Of a stretch of DNA of 64,000 nt, positions 1 to 12,000 are shown piece by piece. A model generated the notes under the pieces. It had not been told where the DNA came from. It saw only the letters and a program-made list of their open reading frames with translations, and did not search any database. The stretch's first letter is position 1; every line of letters starts with the position of its first letter. Origin of the DNA: Streptomyces sulphureus DSM 40104 (GTDB lineage Bacteria > Actinomycetota > Actinomycetes > Streptomycetales > Streptomycetaceae); the NCBI RefSeq assembly GCF_000381025.1, contig NZ_KB905817.1:248001-312000 (forward strand), written 5' to 3'. The position numbers and the translations under genes are program-made.

Positions 1-3000
1 CCTCGGAGGCACGCACATGTGCGCGTACGCGTTCCGGGGCGCCGGGGACCACGAGAAGGCGCCCGGTCTCGGCGCCGAGCGCCAACTCCAGTACACGCTC
101 GGCCTCTTCGGTCTCCAGGAAGCGGAAGCCGGTCGAGGCGAAGTAGCGCTTCTCGTCGTCGGGGTCGACGTGCATCCCGCCGTCCCGCCACATCGGCCAG
201 TCGACGGCCACCGTCCGTCCCAGGCGCAGCCCCGCCGCGCGGGACGCCTCGCGTGCCTCGGCGAAGCCGTCGAGGTAGCGCGCGCCGAAGGCGTAGTCGA
301 CGAGGCCGAAGTCGCCCAAGTGGCCCGAGGACGAGGAGTACAGGACGAAGACATCGAGCGGTTGGTCACCGGTTGCCTCGTCGAGCACGCGGGTGCCGTC
401 GATCCTGGGCCGCAGTTGGGCGCGCAGCTCGGTGAGGTCCTTCTCGGGGAGCGGTCGCCCGCTGACGGTGCCCGCCAGGTGGAAGACGCCGTTGAGCGTT
501 CCCCACTCGGAGACGACGGCCTCGACCACCTCCGCCATCCGCACGGCGTCGGCGACGTCCGCCTGGTAGTACGCGACCTCGGCACCGAGGTCGCGCAGTT
601 CGTCGAGTCGGGCCCGGCCCGCGTCGTCGAGCGGGGAGCGTCCGAGCAGGGCCAGCCTCCCGCGCTGCCCGGCTGCGAGGGAACGCGCGAGAAGCTGCCC
701 GAGACCGCCCATGCCGCCGGTGATCAGATAGACGCCGTGCTCCCTGAGCACCGGCCCGGCTCCCGTGCCCCACTCCGCCGCCCGCCGCTCGCGCTGGTGC
801 TGGGTACGGCGGACGGTCCCCTCGTACCGGACGACGGCCGCATCCAGCCGGTCCGCGGTGAGTTCGGCCCGCAGCGCGCTCTCCTCGCAGGGGCCGGCGA
901 AGCGGATCGCGGAGAACTCCGTGCCCGGGGCGATGGCGGCGAGCGAGCCGGCGAAGCCGGCCCACGCCTCGGCGAGCGCCGGGTCCTCGTGCGCGCCGGT
1001 GGCGACCTGGACCCGTTCGAGCGCCGCGGCGTCGACCGAGGTGACGGCCTTGAGCAGGAGGAAGAGCGGTTCGGGACCGTAGCGGGAGCGGTGCCCCGCG
1101 CCGTCGGGCGAGAACGCGCGGAGGTGGACGATGCGGCCGACCCTCCGCCCGCGCGCGCTCAGCGCCGCGACCAGACTGGCGTACCCCTCCGGGCGGTCGG
1201 GGTGGAGCTCGTACGTGTCCTCGCCGAGTTCGGCGAAGGCGGGGCCCGGACGCACCGCCACGGTGGTCCCCGGCAGATGGGGCACGGGGGCGCCGTCCTC
1301 CGAGAGAACGAGTGTGGTGCCGTCGAAGGGCGTGGCAGCGGGGGGCGGGCTCGGTGCCTGCCGCCACTCGGTCTCGAAGAGCAGAAGATCGTCGGGGACG
1401 GCCTCGGCGGCGGGAGGCGCGTCCCCGACCGCGGGCTCCCTCGCCGTGAACCAGTGGCGCTCCTCGGCGAACGGGTAGGTGGGCAGCGAGCGGCGGCCCG
1501 GCACCGTGCGGTAGAGCCCCGGCCAGTCGACGGTCGCGCCGCGCACCCATGCGGCGGCAACGGCGTGCAAGTCCGCCTCCCCGTCAGGGAGTTGCGGCGG
1601 CGTGCTCCCGCGTTCGACACGGCCCGCCAGCACCCCGTCGCCGCGGCCCGCCAGCCAGTCGCGCAGCCGGCTGCGGATCTCCTCGCCGTCGCGGGCGACC
1701 AGCGCGAGCCGCTCGGCGAGCGCGGGCCGTCCGACCTGGAGGGTGTAGGCGGTGCGCACCGGATCGCTCGCCCATGCGCCGGGGACGGACCGGCCGGCGG
1801 ACGAGGCGGGCGCGGAGACGAAGGACTGCGCGTACGCGAGCAGGCGTTCGGGGTCCCTCGCCGAGAGAGCGAAGACCACCGACTCGGGCTCGGCCGCCGG
1901 TTCGGCGCCCGCGTACTCTTCCAGCACCACGTGGGCGTTCACTCCTCCGTAGCCGAACGAACTGATTCCGAGACGGCGGGGCAGCTCCCGCCCTTCCGCG
2001 TCCCGCCGGTCGGTCCACGGCCGGCTGTCGAAGGGCACGTGGAACGGCGAACCCTCCAGCCGCAGATAGCCGTTGAGCTCCCGTACGTTCGCGTTTCCCG
2101 GGACGCGCCGGTGGCGGATTGCCAGCAGGCCGCGCAGGAGCGCGGCGATCCCGGCGGCCGGCTCCAGGTGGCCGATCGCGTTCTTGAGCGCGGTGAGCGC
2201 GCAGTGCGGCTCCTGCGGCGCCGGGTGGCCCCAGTGCTCGTAGAGCCTGTCGAACGCCTGCCGCAGGCCGTTCACTTCGGCCGGGTCGCCGATGACGGTC
2301 CCGGTGCCGTGTGCCTCCACGTAGCCGATGGTGCGCGGGTCGACCGCGGCCTTCAGGTGCGCGTCGACGATGACGTCGGCCTGCGCCCCGGGGTTGGGCG
2401 CGGTGAGCGAGTTGGCCCGCCCTCCGTGGTTGACGGCGGTGCCCCGCACCACGGCGTGGATCGGGTTGCCCGCCGCCAGCGCGTCGCTGAGGCGCTTGAG
2501 CACCACGGCTCCCACACCCTCGCCGCGCACGTATCCGCTCGCCGCCCTGTCGAACGCACGGCCCACGCCGTCCTCGCTGAGCATCCCCGCCTGCTCCAGG
2601 GCTGCGAAGCCCGTCGGCGAGAGCATCAGGCTGACGCCGCCCGCGATCACCGTCCCGCAGTGCCCGCCCTCCAACGCCTCGACGGCGCGGTGGAGCGCCA
2701 CCAGCGAGCTGGAGCACGCGGTGTCGACCGGTTCGCTGGGGCCGCGCAGATCGAGGTGGTAGGAGATGCGGTTGACGAGCATCGAGGGGGTGAGACCGGT
2801 CGAGGCGTAGGCGTCGACCGGCACGCCTGAACGCCGGATCAGATCCGCGTACTCGGCGGCGCCCGCGCCCACGAACAGGCCGGTGCGCGTGCCGGCCAGC
2901 TCCCCCGGGTCGATCCCCGCGTCCTCGATCGCACTCCACACGGTGCGCAGCAGCAGCCGCTGCCGGGGGTCCATCCACGCGGCCTCGCGGGGCGAGATGC

Positions 3001-6000
3001 CGAAGAAGAGCGGGTCGAAGCCGTCGACGTCCGGCATGAAGCCGCCGCGGTGGACGCGGCTGCGGTCGGGGGACTCGGACGGGTCGCCGTACGCGGCGCG
3101 CCAGTCCCAACGGTCGGCCGGGACTTCGGAGACGAGGTCGCCGCCGCTCTCCAGGTTGGACCAAAAAGCTTCCAGGTCGGGGGAGTCGGGCATGACGCCT
3201 GCCATGCCGACGACCACTACGGGGTCGGAGTCCGGCGAGGGCGCTCGGGCGGTCGGCGCGTCCCTCCCCGCCGGGTTGCGGTCGGGGGTCGGTTCGGAAC
3301 CGGCCGGCAGTTGCGGCCCTGAGGCCGGCTCCTGGTCCCGGCCCGTCTCGTGCTCGGCCGCCCGGCGCAGTTCGTCCCCGTGCTCCCGGCACAGCAGGGC
3401 GGAGAGGGCGGCGGGGGTCGTCGCGTCGAGGAACGTGTCCGGGGTGAGCGACAGTCCGTAGGCGGCGTTCAGCCGGTCGGCGAGGCGGACGAGGCTGAGG
3501 GAGTCCAATCCGTGTGCGTGGAAGCTGAGTCGGGGGTCGAGTTCGGACGGCGGGTAGCCGGTCAGGTCGGAGAGCAGGCTCAGCACCCGCTCCTCGACAC
3601 GGGACGGGTCCGCAGCGTCCGGTGCCTTCCGGTCGTCCGCCGCCTCGGCGGAGGCGCCCGCCGTGGGCGGGACGGGCGCGGCGACCGGAGGCACCTGCCC
3701 GGCATCGGCGTGCGCCCCCGGCAGCCAGCAGCTCTCGCGCGCGAAGGGGTAGGAGGGGAGCGAGATCGGCACCGGCCGGGAGGGGTAGAGCGCGTCCCAG
3801 TCGAACTCCGTGCCCGCCAACCAGCGCTGTGCGAGGGCTTCCAGGGCCGCGGCGTCGGCCGCCTCGCCGACCGGTTGGGGTTCCGAGGGCCGCAGCCGGC
3901 TCTGCGAGTCGGGGGTGCCGAGCAGCACGCCACCGTCGTCGCCCGCGGCGAAGCGTCCGAGCGCGGCGCTCAGTTGCGCCGCGTCGGAGGCGACCACCGC
4001 CAGCCGCTCCGCCATCGGCTCGCGGCCCGCCTGGAGCGTCCAGGCCACCCTGTCGAGGTCGAGCGCCTCGCCGGGCGGTGCCTCCGGCCGGGGTCCGCCG
4101 GCGAGCACCTCGGCGACCTGCCGCAGGGTGAGGAGTTCGTGCAGGTCGCCGGGGCCGAGCCGGTCCGGGTCGAGGCCGTGGCGCTCCGCGACGCGGCGCA
4201 CCAGGTCCAGCACCGCGATCAGGTCGAGGCCGAGTTCGACGAGCGGTTCCTCCGGCCTGGCGCCGGCCCCGGCGAGGTCGGCGAGGTCGGCGGCGAGCCT
4301 CGCGGCGAGGCCGGGCGCCTCGGCGCCGCCCGTGCCGCGGTCCAGCAACCGGCGCAGGTCGGCGGCGACTTCACGCAACCTGTCCCGGGTGCGGGCCGAC
4401 AGGACGAAGAGCCTCGGCCGTTCCTCGCTGCGTCGCGGAGCCGGCGCCGCGTACTCCTCCAGGACGAGGTGCGCGTTGGACCCCCCGGCGCCGAAGGCGC
4501 TGACCCCGGCCCGCAGCGGCGCCCCGTCCCGCCGCCAGGCGGCGCGCTCCCGCTGGACGCGGAACGGCACGCTCTCCCAGTCGATACGGGGGTTGAGCTG
4601 CTCGGCGTGGAGGGAGGGCGCCAGTTCCCCGTGCCGCATCTGGAGCAGCACCTTGGTGACGGCCGCGACGCCCGCAGCGGACTCCAGATGGCCGACGGAC
4701 GACTTCAGCGAACCGAGCGCGACATCGGGGGCGTCTGTACCCCTTTCACCCAAACCCCGTACCAGGCCGGCCATTTCGGCGGGGTCGCCGAGCGCGGTGC
4801 CCGTACCGTGCGCCTCGACGTACGAGACCGTGTCCGGATCGATCCGCGCACGGTGCACCGCCTGCGAGATGAGTTCGCCCTGCGCCACCGGGTTGGGTAC
4901 GGCGTAACCGCTCGTCCTGCCGCCGTGGTTGAGGGCGCTGCCGCGGATCACCGCGTGGATGCGGTCGCCGTCCCGCTCGGCGTGTGCCAGCGGCTTCAGC
5001 AGCAGGGCGCCCACCCCCTCGCCTGGGACCATGCCGTCGCCGCCCGCGCCGAAGCTGCGGCAGCGCCCGTCGCTCGAGGTGAACCCTCCGACGGCGAGCT
5101 GGTCGTACTTGCGCGGATGTACGGCGAGGTTGACGCCGCCCGCGAGCGCGTACTCGGCGTCCCCGAGCATCAACGCACCGCAGGCGAGGTGGATCGCGCT
5201 CAGCGAGGACGAGCACATGCTGTCCACGGCGAGGCTGGGACCCCGCAGGCCGAGGAGGTAGGAGACGCGGTTGGCTATCGAGGCGTAGCCCATGCCGCCG
5301 GCCACGCCCTCCTCGTTCTCGTAGAGCTGGTAGTGGCCGTACATCACGCCGACGTAGGTGGCGACCCTGGCGTCGTGCAGCCGGGCTCGCGGGTAGCCGG
5401 CGTCCTCCAGGGTGTGCCATGCCGTCTGGAGGAAGAGCCGCTCCTGCGGGTCGGTGACCTCAGCTTCCTTGCGGGACATCTGGAAGAAGCGCGGGTCGAA
5501 CTCGTCGATGCCGTCGAGGAATCCGCCCCACCGGCTGACCGCGGCACCGCCCGCGGCGGTGTGCCGCCGCCAGTCCCAGCGCTCCGGCGGGACTTCGCGC
5601 ACGCAGTCCAGGCCGGCGCTGAGGTTCTCCCAGAACGCGTCGAGGTTCCGGGCTCCCGGGTAGCGCCCGGCCATCCCGATGACGGCGATCGGCTGCCACG
5701 CGTCCTCCGGCACCTCCGCCGGCGCACCGCCGTACGCGGTCTCCGGTGCGCGCCGCGGCTCGGGGCTCGTCCCCGAGTTGCTCGCGGCGGGGCGCTCCTC
5801 GGCGGCTTCGGGTTCGGGCAGGAGCGCCGTGCGCAGCGCCTCCGCGTGGTGCTCGAGGAAGTAATCGACGAGTTGGCCGATCGTCGGGTACTCGAAGAGG
5901 AGCGTGGCCGGCAGCGAGGTACCGGTCTCGGGTGCCAGCTCGTCGGCGATCCGCGGAGTGGTCAGTGAGTCGACGCCGAAGTTCTCGAACGTCTCGTCGT

Positions 6001-9000
6001 GGAAGAGCCGTTCGTCGGCGATGTGGAGGATGTCCCTGAAGGGCCGCCGCACGTACTCCTCGACGGCCGCACGCAGCGCGCCGCCGCCTCCACCGACCGC
6101 GGCAGGCGCCGCCTCGGCCCGCGTCGCCCCGGCCGACGCAGCCGGGCTCGCGGCGGGCTCGGGGGCCGCCGGCAGCTTTCGCCGCGCCGCCTCGGCGACC
6201 ACGACGCACTGGCTCTCCCCCTCGTCCGCAGGCAGTACCCGGCTGCCCGCGAACCCGGCGGCGGCGAGCGCTTCCTGCCAGCCGGTGCCCGACAGCAGCG
6301 GCGAGCCCGGGAGCCGCAGGTGTGCGTCCTTGTTCAGCCACCAGCCGTCGAGGAGCCCGAAGGTGAGGGTGGTGGTCAGGACGTTGCTGCTCGCCTCGTT
6401 GAGGACGAGCCAGCCGCCTGGCCGCAGCAGGGTGCCCACGTGCCCCAGGGTGGCGAGCAGGTCCTCGGTGGCGTGCAGCACGTTGGCCGCGACGACCACG
6501 TCGAAACCCGCCTCGGCGAGACCCTGCTCCCGCGGGTCGCGGCCGGCGTCCAGCGTCGCGAACTCCACGAAGGGGTACCGCTCGGCGAAGCGTTCCCTGC
6601 CGTGCTGGAGGAACGCCATGGACAGGTCCGTGTAGACGTAGCGCACCGGCGAGCCCGCCTCGGCAAGTACGGGCAGTACGGCGGCGGTTGTGCCACCGGT
6701 GCCCGCACCGACCTCCAGCACGGTGAGCGGCTCCCCCGTGTCCCCGGCCCGCTCGGCGAGGTACCGGCCGACGGCGGAGGCGACGAGCTCGTTGGCCCGG
6801 TCGACGACCGGGCTGCCCCGGTAGGCACCCTCCACGAGCGCGGTGGAACCGCCGGGGAAGAGCACGTCGGTGGCACGGACCTCGCCCCGCATGACGCGGA
6901 ACAGGTGGTGCATGCAGGGCCCGAGCAGCCGCTCGAAGCCTTCCAACGCCTCGGTCCGCGAGCAGAGTTCGACCAGCTCCTGCTCCGGGTCGCCGGTGGC
7001 CGGGAGCGCGCCGGTCACCAGCAGGCCGCCCTCGTCCCGCAGCCGCCCGCGCTCGGTGAGCGCCCGCACCAGCTCGGCGAAGAGGCGCCTGCGCGCGGGG
7101 ACGACACGGAGCCGCGCCGCCAACTCCGCCTCCGTCCACCGCTCTTCCGGGGCGCCGAAGACGCCTTCGTCGCGGAAGAGGAGCCGGAGCCAGTCGAGCA
7201 TGATGCGGTCCAGCCGCTCGGCGACCTCCCCGGCGAGGAGCGGCGGGACGGGCGGCACGGCGGCGGCTCCGTCGAGGAGCGCGAGGCCGGTCCCGCCGGC
7301 CGTACCGGTGAAGTCGACCCCGGCGGCGGTGAGTACGTCCCTGCTGGCCTTGGTGACGAGCACCTGCCGGTGCTCCTGCGCGAGCACCTGATCGACCGCC
7401 GCGCTCCCTTCGGCGGGGTCGAGCGAGAAGATGCCGCTGCGCGCGAGCCGCTGCCGGTAGTGGTCCTGCGCCACGGCGCCGACCGTGCCCCAGAAGCCCC
7501 AGTTGATCACCCGGACCGCCGTGTCGAGGCGGTCCTGCAGAAAGTGCGCGAAAGCGTCCTCGAACGAGCTCCCCGCCGCGTAGTTGCCCTGTCCCGCGCT
7601 CCCCGACAGCGCGACCGCCGAGGAGAAGAAGAGCACGAAGTCGGGTCGGTGCGACCGGAGGGCGGCGAGCAGCGCCACGCTGACCCTGGTCTTCGCCTCC
7701 AGCGCCGCCCTGAAGGTCGCCTCGTCCATGTTCGCCGTGCTCCTGTCGCGCAGCACGATGGTGGAGTGGACGACGCCGTGCAGCGCACCGTGGTCACGAG
7801 TGATCTCCTCGACGACGCGCTCCAGTTCGGCCGCGTCGCCCGCGTCGGCCCTCGCGTACCGCACCCGGTCGCCGTCCGGGTCGATCCGCCGCAGCCGTGC
7901 CCTGCGCTCCTCGTCCAGGGCGCTCCGGCCGACGAGCACGACCTTCGCCTCGAACTCGCGCACCAGCCACTCGGTCATCTCCAGACCGATACCGCCGGCG
8001 CCGCCGAGGAGCAGGTAGACGCCGTGGCGTCGTATCCGACCCGGCGCCACGGGAGTTGCGGCCAGCGGTTCGAGCTTCCTGCCGTGGACGGCTCCGTCGC
8101 GCACGACGAGCGGCCCCTGTGCCCCGACCGCGGTCCCCGCGGCCACCAGGCGCTCCAGCATCGCCGCCCTCGCGCGGGGCTCCTCGGTTGCGGTGCAGTC
8201 GAGGAGCGACACCTGCCAGTTGGCGCACTCCTGGGCGAGGGACTGCGCAAGTCCGTGCAGGCTGCCCGCAAAGGGGTTGCGCGCGGGCCCGCCGGCCACG
8301 TCGCAGACGTCCTCCGTCACCACCACCAGCCGGAGGGGACGCGCCGATCCCCCGCTCGCCAGCAGCGACTTCGCCAGCCCGAACAGGGCCAGTACCCCGC
8401 GCTGCTGGCTCTCCTCGAGGTCGGCCGCGTCGTCGTGGCGCACACCCGCGCGAGCGGAGCCCGCCACGAAGTACACGGTCTCCGGAGGGGCTTGGCCGTC
8501 GAGCGAGGCGAGCCGCTCGACCGGGGTCAGCACGGGGCCGTCCGACCGCGCGGCCAACTCCTCGGCGAGCGGCAGCGTTCCGGCGTCGTGCACGATCCAG
8601 GCGCTCCCGCCCCTCGCGGTTCCCTGGGCGGGCACCCGGAGCGGCCTCCAGCGCGGGACGAAGAGCAGCCCGTCGAGCAGGTCGCTGCCGTCGTACCTGG
8701 CGGGTTCGGCGGGGGGCGCCGCCTCGGTGGCGTCGAAGGCAGGTCGCAGTGCGAGGGCATGCAGCCGCACGCAGGTCCTGCCTTCCTCGTCGAGCAGGGA
8801 CACGTCGTAGCGGTCGGGGCCCGTGGCACGGATGTGGGCCCAGCCGTCGACGGCTGGGCGGTGGATCTCCACGGCCTCCACCGCGTACGGCACCATCGGC
8901 CGGCCCGACTCGCGGTCGCGGAGCACGGCGAAGGCGTGCAGGGCGCCGTCGAGCAGCGCCGGGTCGAGCACGTATCCGGCGTGCGCGTGCAGGGGGGCGG

Positions 9001-12000
9001 CGAGCCGGGCGAGGGCCTCGCCCTCCCCCGCCGCCGCCCATTCCACACCGCGCAGCGTCGGCCCGTAGACGAGTCCGGCCGCGGCGAACTCCTCGTAGAG
9101 TCGGTCGCCTTCGAACCGCCGGAGGCAGCGCCGCTCGATCTCCTCGATCGAGAGCGGCTCCTCCTCGGCGCCCGCGGGGAGCGGCTCGGCCGTTCCCTGC
9201 GCCAGCACCGCAGCGGCGTCGTCGGCGGCATCGGCGTCCCGCAGGGTGAAGGCGAGCGCTTCCCCCGACGTCCGCAGCGAGAGGTGCGCCGCGCGCTCGC
9301 GGCCCTGGACGGTCAGGGGCCTGAGCCAGCGGACCCCGCGCAGCACGAGGCGTTCGGGGAGTCCCGCCTCCCGCGCGGCAGCGCGCGCCAACTCCAGTAC
9401 GGCGACGCCCGGCAGCAGCGGGACGCCGGCCACGCGGTGGTCGTCGATCACGGGGTGCGCCTCGGTGAACCGGGCGGCGAAGGTGACGGTGCCGTCCAGG
9501 CTCGCGGCGGCGTCGACTCCGTCCAGCCAGGGGTGCTCGGTGCCGTGCGGTGCGCCCGCGCCCGGGGTCGCCCCGTTCGGCGGGGGCGCGAGGGTGTCCC
9601 CCTCCGTGATCCAGCAGCGCAACTCCTCGAAGGGGTAGCCGGGGAGCGGCACCCGCCCGGGCGCCGTGCGATGCAGCCGCTCCCAGCGCGGCGCTCCGCC
9701 CCTGACCCACAGCGCGGCGAGGGCTTCCGCGTCGCGGCGCTCGACCGCCTGCTCCACCTCGTCCCGAGAGACCCGGGCGGCACGGTCCCGCGATCCGCTG
9801 CGCACGCTGTCCCGCCGGGCGCCGGACGGGAGCGGACGGTCCGCGGCGCAGGCCGTCAACGCGGCGAGCAGCTCCTCGGTCGACGAGGCGACGACGGCCA
9901 GACGCTCGTCGAGCGCCTCCCTGCCCACCTGGAGGGTGTAGGCGACGGCGGCGGGGTCGTGGTGGGCGTCCGTGTCGAGGAACTCGGCGAACCGGCGCGC
10001 GAGTTCGCGCAGCCGCTCCGGCGTCTTCGCCGAGAAGGGGAAGACCTGCGGCCCGCCAGGGGCTTCAGCGCCCGCGGGCGCGGCGGCCGACGGGTGCTCC
10101 TCGACGACCAGGTGCGCGTTGGACCCGCCGGCGCCGAAGGAGCTGATCCCGGCGCGGAGCGGGCTGCCCTCGGCGGGGAGCCACGGCGCGGACTCGCGCT
10201 GCACGTAGAACGGCGAACCCGCCCAGTCGATATTGGCGTTGAGGGTCTCGGAGTGGAGCGAGGGGACCAGGGTCCGGTGCTTCATCTGGAGCAGCACCTT
10301 GCAGAGGGCCGCCATGCCGGCCGCCGACTCCAGATGCCCGACGTTGGACTTCACCGAGCCGATCGGCACGCTTCCCGGCGCGAGTCCGGCCGTGTCGAAG
10401 GCGACGCCCAGCCCGCGGATCTCCACCGGGTCACCGAGCGCGGTGCCGGTGCCGTGCGCCTCCACGTAGGAGAGGGAGGACGGGTCGACGCCGGCGTCCT
10501 CGACCGCGCGGCCGATGAGCTCGCCCTGGGCCACCGGGTTGGGCACGGTGAAGCCGTTGGTACGGCCGCCGTGGTTGAGGGCGCTGCCGAGCACCGTGGC
10601 GTAGACGTGGTCGCCGTCGCGCAGCGCGCTGCTCAGCGGCTTGAGGAGGACGGCGCCGACGCCCTCGCCCGGTACGTAGCCGTCTCCTCCGTCGCCGAAG
10701 CTCCGGCACAGGCCGTCGCTCGACGTGAACCGGCCCTGCCCGAGGAAGCGGTACTTGTAGGGGTGCACATGGAGGTTGACGCCGCCGGCGAGGGCGACCT
10801 CCGCGTCCCCCGACCGCAGGTCGCGGAGGGCGAGGTGGATGGCGCTCAGCGCCGAGGAGCACATCGAGTCGAGAGTGAGGCTCGGTCCGCTGAAGCCCAT
10901 CGTGTAGGAGACGCGGTTGGCGATCGACGCGTAGGACGAGGCGGCGATGCGTCCGTCGTCGCCCTCGTAGAGCTGGTACAGGCCGTACATCGCGCCGACG
11001 TAGACCCCGACGCGTGCGGAGCGCAGGGCGGCCCTCGCGTAGCCGGCGTCTTCGAGGGTGTGCCAGGCCGTCTGGAGGAAGAGCCGCTCCTGCGGGTCGA
11101 TGATCTCGGCCTCGCTCGGGGAGATGCCGAAGAACAGCGGGTCGAACCGGTCGATGCCGTCGAGGAAGCTTCCCCATCTGCTCTGCCGGGCGGCCCGGTC
11201 GGCCTCGGTGGCGTTCTCGTACTCCCGCCAGTCCCAGCGCTCCGGGGGGATCTCGGTGATGAGGTTCCGTCCTGCGCTGAGGTTCTTCCAGAAGCCCGCC
11301 AGGTCGTCGGAGCCGGCGAAACGGGCGCTGACGCCGACGATCGCGATCGGCTCCGCCGCGCCCGTCGAGCGCCCGCGGGGTTCCTCCGGGACGGGCACGG
11401 GCGCGGGTTCGGTCTCGGGCAGCTCGGAACGGTGCGCGTCGGCCGGTTCGTCGGAGGCCAGCGCCGCCAAGCGCTCGCCGTGCCGCTGGGCGAAGTACCC
11501 GGCGAGCGAGCGCAGGTCCTGGTACTCGAAGAAGAGCGTCTTCGGCAGGGGGCCGAAGTCCTCCTCCAGCTTGCTGTTGAGGTCCATGATCAGGATCGAG
11601 TCGATGCCGTACGCCTCGAAAGCGGTCCCCGGCTCGATCTCGTCGGCCGGCATCTCGAAGACGTCGGCGAGGACCCTGCTCAAGTGGCTTTCGGCCAACT
11701 CCCCCGGCGTACGCCCCTGGCCGCCCGGTCCCCGCTGAGCTGCCTTCCGAGCGAGCCGGCGGTGGGACGCCGCTTCGAGGAGTTCGCCGATGCGCTCGCC
11801 GTGGCCCGCTGCGATGAGCACGCGGCTGCCCTCGGCGGGCGGATGGTCGAATGCGGCGTCGAAGGCGGCGAGCCCCTCGTCCGTTGCGATCGGCCGCAGC
11901 CCCTTCTCCGCCGTCACACGGTCCTGCGTGGAGCGGTCCACGCCCATGCTCATTCCGCCCTCTTCCCACAGCGACCACAGCAGGGAGAGCGACCGCCCGG

